DNA of 64,000 bases, taken from the NCBI GenBank assembly GCA_038116745.1, contig JAYODW010000001.1, forward strand, positions 151,707-215,706. The letters run 5' to 3'. Below the pieces are notes generated by a model, which worked only from the letters and a program-made list of their open reading frames with translations, made no database searches and had not been told where the DNA came from. Source of the stretch: JAYODW01 sp038116745 (GTDB lineage Bacteria > Pseudomonadota > Gammaproteobacteria > Ga0077536). Position 1 is the first letter of the stretch; each line of letters begins with the position of its first letter. This document shows positions 8,029 through 16,367 of this stretch, piece by piece. Position numbers and translations under genes: made by a program.

Positions 8029-9228
8029 TCAGTGCTTGCTGCCGAGAACGCCGGCTGCTCGCAGGCCGTCTATTTTTTCGGTGCTGTACCCCAGCAGCTC
8101 GTGCAGCACCGATGCATTGTGCGCACCTAGATGCGGCGGCGGAGAGGGTGTGTGCAGGGGCGCCGCATTACCGCCAAGCGCCAGAGAGCGCACGCCGCGC
8201 AGCGGGCGGCCGTCGACTTCTCCCTCGAGCAGCAGCGCCTGTGCACCGGGCTGATCGAAAACTTCGGCCATGCTGTTGACGAAGCCGAAAGGAACTTTGG
8301 CTGCCGTCAGCCGGCTGGCAAGGGTCTCGGCATCGAACTCAAGCCCTTTAGTCCGAATGGCGGAGAGGAGTTCCTCGCGGCGCTGGACACGCATCTGGCC
8401 GGTTGCAAAGCGTGGGTCATCGGCGAGATGCGGCAGGTCGATGGCACGCACCAGCTCGCGGAACTGGCGTTCCGTGGCGGCGGCCAGCACGATCTCGCGC
8501 CCATCTCTTGAGCGCAGAATCGAGCCATACGGCACGATATTGGGGTGTTCAGAGCCCATCCGCTGGGGGATCTTCCCGCCGATGAGATAGTTGGTCGCCT
8601 GGTTGGCGAGAGAGGCGACCGCGGCCTGGAGCAGTGAGGTCGTCACCAGCGAGCCCTGACCGGTTCTCTCCCGTTTCAGCAGCGCTAGCAGAAGGCCTTC
8701 CTTCAGTTGATGGGCAAGCAAGAGGTCGACCAGGGCCACGGGCATCTTGGTCGGTGGGCCGTCAGGTTCCCCATTCAGATAGGTAAAGCCGGCTTCGGCC
8801 TGCAGGATGGCGTCGAAACCGGGACGCGGATCGGCACTGCCGTAGGCTGTGATCTGGCCATAGATCAGGCGTGGATTGATACGCTCGAGGCTGGGGTAAT
8901 CCAGCTGCAGCCGGACCTCGTCGCCGGGTTTGAAACTGACAACGACAATATCCGCCTGGGCGACCAGGTCATGCACCAGCGCCCGACCGTCGGGATGGGT
9001 GAAATCGCAGACTACCGACTCCTTGCCCCAGTTCGCGCAGGCGAAATAAGACGAGATGTCACTATCGGCGGGCTCACTGCCGAGCTTCCAGCCGCGGGTC
9101 GCATCGCCGCGCGTAGTGGGGTTCTCGACCTTGATAACTCTGGCGCCGAGCTCGGCAAAAGCCATCGTGGTAATCGGTCCGGCGAGGATGTTGGCCAGCT
9201 CGAGGACGATGAAATTGCGGTCAAACAA
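8029..9228 (-). CDS. CaiB/BaiF-type (family III) CoA-transferase
   Basis: The N-terminal pattern LELANILAGPITTMAFAELG, followed by ARVIKVENP, the middle KPGDEVRLQLDYPSLERINP and ITAYGSADPRPGFDAILQAEAG are typical of family III transferases, which move CoA between carboxylic acids through an aspartyl-CoA intermediate. The Asp in VALVDLLLA is the likely nucleophile. The longest frame starts at ATG 9315, but similarity begins at a TTG (9226-9228) preceded by GGGAG. I use the TTG, giving 399 residues and leaving about 96 bp for promoters before the divergent gene. Substrate unknown; grouped with NMO-like and ligase genes. Confidence 0.86.
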   Translation of the reverse strand: MFDRNFIVLELANILAGPITTMAFAELGARVIKVENPTTRGDATRGWKLGSEPADSDISSYFACANWGKESVVCDFTHPDGRALVHDLVAQADIVVVSFKPGDEVRLQLDYPSLERINPRLIYGQITAYGSADPRPGFDAILQAEAGFTYLNGEPDGPPTKMPVALVDLLLAHQLKEGLLLALLKRERTGQGSLVTTSLLQAAVASLANQATNYLIGGKIPQRMGSEHPNIVPYGSILRSRDGREIVLAAATERQFRELVRAIDLPHLADDPRFATGQMRVQRREELLSAIRTKGLEFDAETLASRLTAAKVPFGFVNSMAEVFDQPGAQALLLEGEVDGRPLRGVRSLALGGNAAPLHTPSPPPHLGAHNASVLHELLGYSTEKIDGLRAAGVLGSKH

Positions 9229-9324
9229 GTCAGGCTCCCTGGACGCCTGTAAAAGGCGCGACAGTGTAGCCGAGAGGAAGCTTGCCGGGTTTGCCGTACA
9301 GCCTCGGCGCGGCACAATTCAGCC

Positions 9325-10305
9325 ATGAACAAGCAGATGATCCGATCGCCTTTGTGCGCCCTGCTCGGGATCGCCCATCCCATCATCCTGGCGCCCATGG
9401 CTGGCGTCGCTGGCGGTCGTCTGGCGGCCGCGGTCAGCCAGGCAGGCGGCCTGGGACTGATTGGCGGCGGGTACTGTGACGAAGCCTGGCTGGAGCGTGA
9501 ATTCGAGCACGCCGATGGGGTGCCTGTCGGCGTCGGGTTTATCGGCTGGCGACTCGCGCAGGCGCACGGCCTGCTTGCGCGGGTCCTTGAGCGCCGACCG
9601 CGCGCGGTGCTGTTGTCTTTCGGCGGCACGGCAGCTGAGAGCCAGCAGATCCTCGACAGCGGCGCACGGCTGCTGGTGCAGGTGCAGAGCGTCGGTCAGG
9701 CGCGCGAGGCACAGGCCTCAGGCGCTGATGTCGTCATCGCCCAGGGAGCTGAGGCCGGCGGGCATGCTGGCATGCGTGGAACGCTGCCTTTGGTGGCGGC
9801 CGTTGTTGATGCGGTTGCACCGCTGCCCGTGGTGGCTGCCGGTGGGATTGCGGACGGCCGCGGGCTGGTCGCAGCGATGGCCCTGGGCGCCGCGGGGGCG
9901 ATGCTCGGGAGCCGCTTCTACGCCAGCACGGAGGCGCTGGCGGCGGCCGGCCTGCAGGACCGGGTGGTGAGCGCAAGCGGCGACGATACGGTGCGCAGTG
10001 CGGTTTTCGACCGCCTGCGCGGCTGGGACTGGCCGCCCGGCTACGGACTGCGCACGCTGAGGAATCAGACGACGCAGCGCTTTGAGAACGACCCTGCAGG
10101 GTTTGAATCCGCGATTGATGAAGAGCGGAAGAAGTTCGGGCGTGCAGTGCGCGACGCTGACCCGGATAACGCAGCGGTCATCGTCGGCGAGGCGGCTGAT
10201 CTATTGCGGGCAGTGCAGCCGGCAGCGGACATTGTCAGAACGGTCGTCGACGAGGCCAGCGCGGTGCTGACGGCGCTCAGCGCCGCGCGATTGATCCCGA
10301 GCTGA
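9325..10305 (+). CDS. Nitronate monooxygenase (2-nitropropane dioxygenase family)
   Basis: A 326-residue FMN TIM-barrel protein. PIILAPMAGVAGGRLAAAVS at the start, AQGAEAGGHAG with the catalytic His at residue 147, LPVVAAGGIADGRGLVAAMA and GAAGAMLGSRFYAS give a clear family match with all usual active-site features. The family oxidises propionate 3-nitronate and other alkyl nitronates, protecting the cell from these toxins. Unlike the relative at 7003-7989 it keeps the His. It is divergent from the CoA-transferase gene and converges on the sulfotransferase-like gene. Confidence 0.9.
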   Translation: MNKQMIRSPLCALLGIAHPIILAPMAGVAGGRLAAAVSQAGGLGLIGGGYCDEAWLEREFEHADGVPVGVGFIGWRLAQAHGLLARVLERRPRAVLLSFGGTAAESQQILDSGARLLVQVQSVGQAREAQASGADVVIAQGAEAGGHAGMRGTLPLVAAVVDAVAPLPVVAAGGIADGRGLVAAMALGAAGAMLGSRFYASTEALAAAGLQDRVVSASGDDTVRSAVFDRLRGWDWPPGYGLRTLRNQTTQRFENDPAGFESAIDEERKKFGRAVRDADPDNAAVIVGEAADLLRAVQPAADIVRTVVDEASAVLTALSAARLIPS

Positions 10306-10306
10306 A

Positions 10307-10330
10307 CGGGTCTGCCGCAATGCGGACCCG
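10307..10330. terminator. Hairpin between converging genes
   Basis: CGGGT/ACCCG (5 bp) plus an inner CCGC/GCGG (4 bp) form an interrupted stem directly after the NMO stop and just before the stop of the converging gene. There is no U-tract, so it could act only as a weak or Rho-assisted terminator for either strand. Confidence 0.3.
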
Positions 10331-10334
10331 CAGC

Positions 10335-11075
10335 TCAGGAAGAGCGCCGGGCGGGTATGCGGGGTTCGCAGATCTGTCCGGCCGATTCCTCGAGCTGAGC
10401 AAGCAAGGCGTGGCAGGCAGGGTAGATCACCGGTGGGGCAGGGCTGCTTACCTCTTCGCTGTTCACGCGGACGGCGGCCGCCTGCTGCAGCGCCGGCAGG
10501 GGGAGCCCGGTGACCCCCGCCAGCGCCGCGAGCCACGCCTGCTCTGGCTGCCCGAGCTGACTGAACCCGACGCTGCAGCCGCCGAAGGTCTGCATGAACG
10601 CCAGGCCCTGGCGGTAGACACGCAGATACTCTGCAGCAAGCGCCTCGGGCGAGCGCATCCTGCGCCCCGACAGTGCGCTGGCCAGACTGCTTTCGAATTC
10701 TCGATAGCTGATGATGATGCGCGGTTCGTAACCTTCCGCGTAGGCGATGGGAACGATGAGGTCGAGGTCGTTGGATTTGACGAACCGTACGGGGCGCAGG
10801 CTCTGTCTGACGGCGCGCCTTGCGCGCCGGCGGTGCCATCCGGCTTCGAGGGACGGGGAGAGCAGATGATGCCCTCCGGACTCAATCTCCAAGGCCCGCA
10901 GCATGTGCCGCGCGGCGAGTTTGATCTGAGGGTCCTCCATTGCTCCGCGACGCAGGTCCCAAGCAGGTGGGACCGGCATGCCGAAATCGGCTCCGGCGTC
11001 GGCGAGCAGCGCACACAGCATGGACGAGCCGCTGCGCCCGAACGTAAGCACAAAAAAACGTCGACGATCGTCCAT
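10335..11075 (-). CDS. Sulfotransferase-like protein (PAPS-binding P-loop type)
   Basis: A 246-residue protein starting with FFVLTFGRSGSSMLCALL, the 5'-phosphosulfate-binding loop of the LPS/Stf0-like sulfotransferases, followed by RFVKSNDLDLIVPIAYAEG and IIISYREFESSLAS, where the 3'-phosphate-binding Arg/Ser is expected. Such enzymes transfer sulfate from PAPS to a sugar, lipid or small alcohol. No signal peptide or membrane segment is seen, so it is probably cytosolic. The start codon overlaps the stop of the upstream dehydrogenase gene by one base, so the two are translationally coupled. The acceptor is unknown. Confidence 0.7.
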   Translation of the reverse strand: MDDRRRFFVLTFGRSGSSMLCALLADAGADFGMPVPPAWDLRRGAMEDPQIKLAARHMLRALEIESGGHHLLSPSLEAGWHRRRARRAVRQSLRPVRFVKSNDLDLIVPIAYAEGYEPRIIISYREFESSLASALSGRRMRSPEALAAEYLRVYRQGLAFMQTFGGCSVGFSQLGQPEQAWLAALAGVTGLPLPALQQAAAVRVNSEEVSSPAPPVIYPACHALLAQLEESAGQICEPRIPARRSS

Positions 11076-11959
11076 CAGCTGAATTCCACCCCGCGTTTTA
11101 GAATTTCAAAGAGCGCTGCGATTTCATCGTCGCCGTAGCCGGCGGCCTGGGCTTTTTTCATCAGCTGCGACACCGTGTCCGGCAGTTGGGTATCGATTTC
11201 GTTGTCATGGCTCATGCGCTGTACGTGCCGCTGCAAGCGCAGGTGCGTTGCCACTCTGCATACGTCTCCAGCGTAGAGCGTTCGCGCAATCATGTCCTTG
11301 CCGCTATCCGCCGTATTCGCGAGCTGCTCGCCAAGACGTTTGGCGAGGAAGAAATATTCGGTGAGCGCATGGCCTTCCGACTCACACAGCGCGGCACCAT
11401 GCAGCATGGCCAGCGACGCCCCGTGGACGTAGCTGCGCAGCGCGCACTCGAGGGTTGCAGCGCGCCCGATCTCCTCCCCGACGTAGCGCACCAGCCCGGC
11501 AGCCAGGCTGAGGCTGTCACGACCGGCCTCCCAGCTCTCTTCAGGGCCGGAGAAGAGGCAGATCCCGCTATTCGTATCGGCTGGAGTCGGTGGCGCCAGA
11601 ACGGCACCGTCCAGGTACCGCAGCTGGTGCATCTGCGCCCACGCAGCGAGGGTCCGCGCATCCGAGGCGGTGCCGCTGCTAAGCTGCACCAGCAGCTTAC
11701 CTGCCAGACTGCTATCGCCGGCAACCGCGTCCATCAGTTCCAGACTGGTGCTGTAGTCGTCGAGACACAGAACGATGATCTCACTGGCCTGACATGCCGC
11801 CGCCATGCTGAGCCCGACAGCCGCCCGCCCATCGAATGCGTAGCTCCGTGCCGCTGTGCGATTCCACACCGTCAGGGCAACGCCCTGATCGCACAACCGC
11901 CGGGCCACGGCCGTGCCAACGCGCCCGAGGCCGAGGAGGGAGATGCGCTGCGCGGTCAT
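11075..11959 (-). CDS. NAD(P)-dependent beta-hydroxyacid-type dehydrogenase (3-hydroxyisobutyrate dehydrogenase family)
   Basis: Read from ATG 11959 the protein has 294 residues. ISLLGLGRVGTAVARRL is the Rossmann dinucleotide loop (GxGxxG), followed by VWNRTAARS. QLSSGTASDARTLAAWA and YLDGAVLAPPTPADTNS match the substrate-binding block of the family, although here GAVLAPP replaces the commoner DAPVSGG. LECALRSYVHGASLAMLHGAAL corresponds to the helix that usually supplies the catalytic Lys; no Lys is visible at that position, so activity may differ from the classical enzymes. The frame is open to 12175, but that extension overlaps the thiolase gene and shows no similarity. Confidence 0.75.
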   Translation of the reverse strand: MTAQRISLLGLGRVGTAVARRLCDQGVALTVWNRTAARSYAFDGRAAVGLSMAAACQASEIIVLCLDDYSTSLELMDAVAGDSSLAGKLLVQLSSGTASDARTLAAWAQMHQLRYLDGAVLAPPTPADTNSGICLFSGPEESWEAGRDSLSLAAGLVRYVGEEIGRAATLECALRSYVHGASLAMLHGAALCESEGHALTEYFFLAKRLGEQLANTADSGKDMIARTLYAGDVCRVATHLRLQRHVQRMSHDNEIDTQLPDTVSQLMKKAQAAGYGDDEIAALFEILKRGVEFS

Positions 11960-11973
11960 GGGCCGTCTGTGAT

Positions 11974-13155
11974 TCAGCTCAGGCTTTCGTACAGCGTGAC
12001 GACGCAGCAGCCGCCAAGACCGATGTTGTGCTGGAGCGCGATGTGCGCATCCTCGACCTGACGCTTGTCCGCCTCGCCGCGCAGCTGCCAGTTGAGCTCT
12101 GCACACTGCGCAAGGCCGGTTGCACCGAGCGGGTGGCCCTTGGAAATCAGACCGCCGGACGGGTTGACGACGCACCGCCCGCCGTAAGTGTTGTCGCCGT
12201 CAGCGACCATGCGTTCAGCAGTGCCTTCTGCGGTCAGTCCAAGCGCTTCATAGTTCAGGATTTCGTTGGTGCTGAAACAGTCGTGCAGCTCAACTACCTT
12301 GATGTCGTGCGGCGTCACCCCCGCCGTCTCGTAGACCTGCTGCGCGGCCGCGCGCGACATGTCGTAGCCGACCGTCGAAATGAGGCTGTCGCCGAAGGTG
12401 CTGGCCGTGTCAGTGGTCATGGCCTGAGCGGCGATGCGTACCCGGGGTTTCAAACCCTGCTGTCGCGCGAAGTCGTCGGAACAAAGAATGGCAGCGGCAC
12501 CGCCGCAGGTGGGCGGGCAGCACTGGAAGCGGGTCACCGGATCGCAGATCGAGGTGCTGGCCATGACTTCTTCAAGCGTCAGCGGGTCGCGGAATACGGC
12601 ACGCGGATTATGCGCCGCGTGGCGTCGCGCTTTGACCGTGATGCTGGCGAAGGTCTCAGGCCGGGTGCCATATTTTTCCATGTACTCCCGTCCGGCACCG
12701 CCGAACAGCAGCGGTGCCATGGGGACCTCGCTGTCACCGTATTTGCGGATTGCAACGTCGGTGAATTTTTCGAGGGGCGCGGGTCGGTCGGGAAAGACGT
12801 AACCGAGCGCGCCCGGGCTCATCTGTTCGAATCCCAGGGCAAGGACGCAGTCGGCCGCGCCGCTCGCGATCGCCTGTCGAGCGAGGAACAGTGCCGTCGA
12901 GCCCGTGGCGCAGTTGTTGTTCACGTTGAACACCGGGATCCCGGTCATGCCGAGCTCGTAGACCACGCGCTGTCCGGCGGTGCTGTCGCCGTAGACGTAG
13001 CCGACATAGGCCTGCTCGACGAGCCGGAAATCGATGCCGGCGTCCGTGAGGGCGTCGCGACCGGCCGAGGAACCCATAACGGTATAGGGATCTGCCTGCT
13101 TCGGGGTTTTGAAATGGGTCATCCCCACGCCCAGAACGTTAACGTGATGCTGCAT
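11974..13155 (-). CDS. SCP2/SCPx-type thiolase-family acyltransferase
   Basis: A 393-residue thiolase-fold protein. Cys82 in NNCATGSTALFLARQA is the acyl-accepting Cys, ELHDCFSTNEIL and GGLISKGHPLGATG carry the active-site His residues, and NIGLGGCCVV holds the last Cys. This is the lipid-transfer-protein (SCPx) branch, whose members cleave or form beta-ketoacyl-CoAs, often in side-chain degradation of steroids or branched acids. GGGAG eight bases before ATG 13155 favours this over a GTG at 13164. It lies 14 bp upstream of the dehydrogenase gene on the same strand, giving a thiolase-dehydrogenase-sulfotransferase unit. Confidence 0.88.
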   Translation of the reverse strand: MQHHVNVLGVGMTHFKTPKQADPYTVMGSSAGRDALTDAGIDFRLVEQAYVGYVYGDSTAGQRVVYELGMTGIPVFNVNNNCATGSTALFLARQAIASGAADCVLALGFEQMSPGALGYVFPDRPAPLEKFTDVAIRKYGDSEVPMAPLLFGGAGREYMEKYGTRPETFASITVKARRHAAHNPRAVFRDPLTLEEVMASTSICDPVTRFQCCPPTCGGAAAILCSDDFARQQGLKPRVRIAAQAMTTDTASTFGDSLISTVGYDMSRAAAQQVYETAGVTPHDIKVVELHDCFSTNEILNYEALGLTAEGTAERMVADGDNTYGGRCVVNPSGGLISKGHPLGATGLAQCAELNWQLRGEADKRQVEDAHIALQHNIGLGGCCVVTLYESLS

Positions 13156-13365
13156 AGTCGACACTCCCGGAGCGGACCGGGCGGAACGTTAGAAAGGGCG
13201 CAATTATGGTGAATCGACTACCGGGCGTCGACGTCTGTGTGGGCTCAGGAGGGCTTGTCCGCGTGTCGCGCCGATTCGCTGGCTTTACACTTGCGGTTCG
13301 ATTGGCCGTCGTCCCACGCTGCGGCGTGCGGTGACGTTTATGTTCAGACGATGAGGAGAGCCGTA

Positions 13366-14217
13366 ATGCGTAAACCGGACTGTGGCGTAATGATCTTTGC
13401 AACCGACCGGTCCATGCAGCCGGTGGAGCTGGCACGGGAGGTTGAAGCACGAGGTCTTGACTCGTTATTCGTGCCTGAGCACACGCACATACCGCTCGAC
13501 ACCAGCTCTCCGTTTTTTCCTGAGGGAAAAATTCCAGAGCATTACCTGCGTACCTACGATCCGTTCGTCGTGCTCGGCGCCTGCGCTGCGGTCACTGAGC
13601 GGATCCGGCTGGGTACGGGGATCTGCCTTGTCTCGCAGCGGCACCCGATCACACTGGCGAAAGAAGTCGCGACGATCGACCGGATGTCGAATGGCCGATT
13701 CATCTTCGGTGTCGGTGCCGGCTGGAACCGGCCGGAAATCGAAAATCATGGTGTCGAGTTCGAACGACGCTGGCGGGTGGTGCGCGAGCGCATTCTGGCG
13801 ATGAAAACCATCTGGACCGAAGACGAAGCCGAGTTCCACGGTGAGTATGTGAATTTCGACAGGATGTGGTCGTATCCGAAGCCGGTTCAGGCCGGTGGAC
13901 CGCCGATCTGGATCGGCGCGAACTCGCGCTTCGTAGCAGAGCGTATAGCGGAGTATGGGGACGGCTGGATCCCGGTCGGCGGACGTGCCGGGGAGGGCAC
14001 GGTCGAGCAGGTCAGAGAGGCCTGTGCAGCGCGCGGACGGAATTTTGACGACATTACCCTGGCACTGTTTTACCCTCCCATGGACGAGGCCGAGATACGC
14101 AACAGCCTCGCTCAGGGGTATTCGCATCTGATCTTCGGCCTGCCATCGGAGTCGCGCGAGAAGGTGCTTCCTGTTCTGGATCAGATTGCGACCCTGGCGG
14201 ACAGGCTGCGCGCCTGA
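13366..14217 (+). CDS. LLM-class F420/FMN-dependent oxidoreductase
   Basis: From ATG 13366, preceded by GAGGAG, the protein has 283 residues. LDSLFVPEHTHIP, ERIRLGTGICLVSQRHPI, MSNGRFIFGVGAGWNRPEI and GGPPIWIGANSRFVAERIAEYGD are hallmarks of the luciferase-like superfamily, and VGAGWN followed by the HG.....R module resembles the TIGR03619-type F420 group. The longer frame from 13237 is not supported. The gene is divergent from the thiolase and is followed one base after its stop by the kinase gene, so the two are coupled. Confidence 0.85.
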   Translation: MRKPDCGVMIFATDRSMQPVELAREVEARGLDSLFVPEHTHIPLDTSSPFFPEGKIPEHYLRTYDPFVVLGACAAVTERIRLGTGICLVSQRHPITLAKEVATIDRMSNGRFIFGVGAGWNRPEIENHGVEFERRWRVVRERILAMKTIWTEDEAEFHGEYVNFDRMWSYPKPVQAGGPPIWIGANSRFVAERIAEYGDGWIPVGGRAGEGTVEQVREACAARGRNFDDITLALFYPPMDEAEIRNSLAQGYSHLIFGLPSESREKVLPVLDQIATLADRLRA

Positions 14218-14218
14218 C

Positions 14219-15211
14219 GTGGCCGATGGGCACCCTTTCTCACGGCTGACGCCTGATTTCATTCTGTCGGCGATCGAGGGTCGCGGATACGTCTGCGATG
14301 GGCGTCTGCTGGCGCTGAACAGCTACGAAAATCGCGTCTACCAGGTCGGTCTCGAGGAAGACGAACCGCTTATTGCCAAGTTTTACCGCCCCGGAAGGTG
14401 GTCCCGGGAAGCAATCGCAGAGGAACACGCGTTCGCGCATGAGCTGCTGGAGGCTGAGTGGCCGGTGGTTGCGCCCCTCTGCAATCAGGGAGGGCACAGC
14501 CTCACGGAGTTCGATGGTTTCCTGGTAGCGCTGTATCCGCGCCGGGGCGGACGGGCGCCGGAACTGGATCGTGAGGAGCCTCTGCGCGTGATGGGACGAT
14601 GCCTGGCGCGTCTGCACGCGATTGGTGGCCTGCGGCGCTTCGCGTCCCGCGAGACACTGGACCCGGTGGTCCAGGCCAGGGACGCCGTGAACTATCTGGC
14701 TGAAGCCTGGGTGCCGCTGGATCTGCGCCCGGCTTATCTCTCCACGACGGCGGATCTGCTGACGCTGATGGACACTCGCTGGTCCACCCAGGATTCGATC
14801 AGCCTGCGCCGGGTACATGGCGACTGTCACGCGGGCAACGTTCTCTGGCGGGATGGGGCGCCGCTGTTTGTCGATCTCGATGACAGCCTTAATGCCCCTG
14901 CCGTGCAGGATCTGTGGATGCTGCTGTCGGGCAGCCCGGAGGAACAGCGCGCGCAGCTGGCCATCGTGCTTGAGGGTTACCACGAGTTCGCCGACTTTGA
15001 CTATCGCGAGCTTGCACTGATCGAGGTGCTGCGCAGTTTCCGCATGATCCGCTACGCGGCCTGGCTCGGGAGGCGCTGGACCGATCCTGCCTTTCCGCAG
15101 GCCTTCCCGTGGTTTGATTCACAGGCCTACTGGGAGCGGCACGTGCTGGATCTGCGCGAACAGCTCGCCGCGCTCAGTGAACCTTTCGCGGTGGCGCTCG
15201 ACGACAGGTGA
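14219..15211 (+). CDS. srkA: Stress-response Ser/Thr kinase SrkA (YihE/RdoA) family
   Basis: A protein kinase-like (aminoglycoside phosphotransferase fold) protein of about 330 residues. Landmarks are LLALNSYENRVYQVG, PLIAKFYRPGRWSREAI with the ATP-binding Lys, the catalytic loop HGDCHAGNVLW (Asp202) and the metal-binding FVDLDDSL. In E. coli SrkA counters stress-induced cell death and is found upstream of dsbA. Here the usual dsbA neighbour is absent and the gene sits between two LLM genes. The most likely start is GTG 14219, one base after the preceding stop. Confidence 0.88.
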   Translation: MADGHPFSRLTPDFILSAIEGRGYVCDGRLLALNSYENRVYQVGLEEDEPLIAKFYRPGRWSREAIAEEHAFAHELLEAEWPVVAPLCNQGGHSLTEFDGFLVALYPRRGGRAPELDREEPLRVMGRCLARLHAIGGLRRFASRETLDPVVQARDAVNYLAEAWVPLDLRPAYLSTTADLLTLMDTRWSTQDSISLRRVHGDCHAGNVLWRDGAPLFVDLDDSLNAPAVQDLWMLLSGSPEEQRAQLAIVLEGYHEFADFDYRELALIEVLRSFRMIRYAAWLGRRWTDPAFPQAFPWFDSQAYWERHVLDLREQLAALSEPFAVALDDR

Positions 15212-15290
15212 ACGACCCGCGCAGGGTTATCGTCTTGCTAGAATCGTGGGCCTTTCAGCCGCCGTGCGGCGACCAACCGAGGAGTCCCCG

Positions 15291-16304
15291 ATGTTGCCTG
15301 TAGGTTACTTTCCCTGCACCCAGGATCCGCCGGACGGCAAGAATGTTGCCGGCCTGATCGATGAGCTCGTAGAACAGGCCGAACTGTGCGAAGCGGTCGG
15401 CTTCGACGGTTTTTATTTCACCGAACACCACCAGCAGGAGGATGGTTACCTCCCCGCGCCGGTGCTCATGGCCGGTCTGATCGGCATGCGCACGCGTCGG
15501 ATCAAGGTCGGAACCTGCGTCCTGCTCGCACCGCTCTATCACCCCATCCGTCTGGCCGAGGACATCGCCGTGGTCGACCAGGCAACCCATGGCCGTATGG
15601 TTGCGGCGCTGGGCATCGCCTATCAGCCGCATGATTTCGATGCGTTTGGCGTGCCGGTCAAACAGCGCGCCCGCCGGACCGAGGAGTGCGTGGAGGTATT
15701 ACGGCAGGCCTGGACCGGACAACCGTTCAGCTATCCGAGTAAATATCACCAGATTGAGAATGTGCGTGTAACGCCCGTGCCCTACCAGGAGGGCGGTCCG
15801 CCGATCTGGATGGCAGGATGGGTTCCCGCTGGTCTGGAGCGCGCCGGGCGTATGGGCGACGGCTGGATCGCTGACCCAATCCAGTCCTTGCCGGTGATCA
15901 AGGATTATGCCGACCAGTACCGGGCTGAGGCCGAGCGCAACGGGCGCAAGCCGTTCGTGGTTCTGATGCGGGACTGCGTAATCGGTGAATCCTGGGACGC
16001 CTGTGTGGCGAAGAGCGAGCCGACCATGATTACCCACCGCTGGTATCACCATTACGGCGCCTACGTGCCTGACGACTACCTGCAAGACGTCAAAAGCTCT
16101 GACGAGCTGAGCTTCGATCTGGCTGCGAAAGATCGCCTGATTGCCGGTTCGCCGGCGCAGTGTCTGGAGCAGCTGCAGATGTGGAAAGAGATCGTCAAGC
16201 CTGATTACGTGATGCTGCGCATGCGTCAGCCAGGTGGACCGCCGCAGGCTGAGGCGCTGCAGGACATCCGTCTGTTCGGCGAACACGTGATTCCCAATCT
16301 GTAA
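15291..16304 (+). CDS. LLM-class flavin-dependent oxidoreductase
   Basis: GAGGAG precedes ATG 15291, giving 337 residues. VGFDGFYFTEHHQQEDGYLP, RRIKVGTCVLLAPLYHPIRLAEDIAVVDQ (read in two blocks), GRMVAALGIAYQPHDF and GGPPIWMAGWVPAGLERAGRMGDGW are luciferase-like superfamily motifs. The EHHxxxDGYLP block is the form found in alkanal monooxygenase-like, FMN-type members. It is the third LLM gene within 12 kb. The gene stands alone between the kinase and cysK. Confidence 0.85.
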   Translation: MLPVGYFPCTQDPPDGKNVAGLIDELVEQAELCEAVGFDGFYFTEHHQQEDGYLPAPVLMAGLIGMRTRRIKVGTCVLLAPLYHPIRLAEDIAVVDQATHGRMVAALGIAYQPHDFDAFGVPVKQRARRTEECVEVLRQAWTGQPFSYPSKYHQIENVRVTPVPYQEGGPPIWMAGWVPAGLERAGRMGDGWIADPIQSLPVIKDYADQYRAEAERNGRKPFVVLMRDCVIGESWDACVAKSEPTMITHRWYHHYGAYVPDDYLQDVKSSDELSFDLAAKDRLIAGSPAQCLEQLQMWKEIVKPDYVMLRMRQPGGPPQAEALQDIRLFGEHVIPNL

Positions 16305-16367
16305 TAGCGCAGCGTGCTGAGGCCAGCGTCCCTGGTCCCGAGCCGCCTGGCTGAGAAGGAGAAGCCG

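Noticed and set aside
12815..12840. TTCGAATCC sequence resembling a tRNA T-loop
   Set aside because: It lies inside the thiolase coding sequence and no acceptor or anticodon stems can be formed around it. A similar GTTCGATCCC at about 34025 is inside the FAD oxidase gene.
11836..13212. 458-codon frame on the plus strand
   Set aside because: Antisense to the thiolase gene; no recognisable domain, biased composition.
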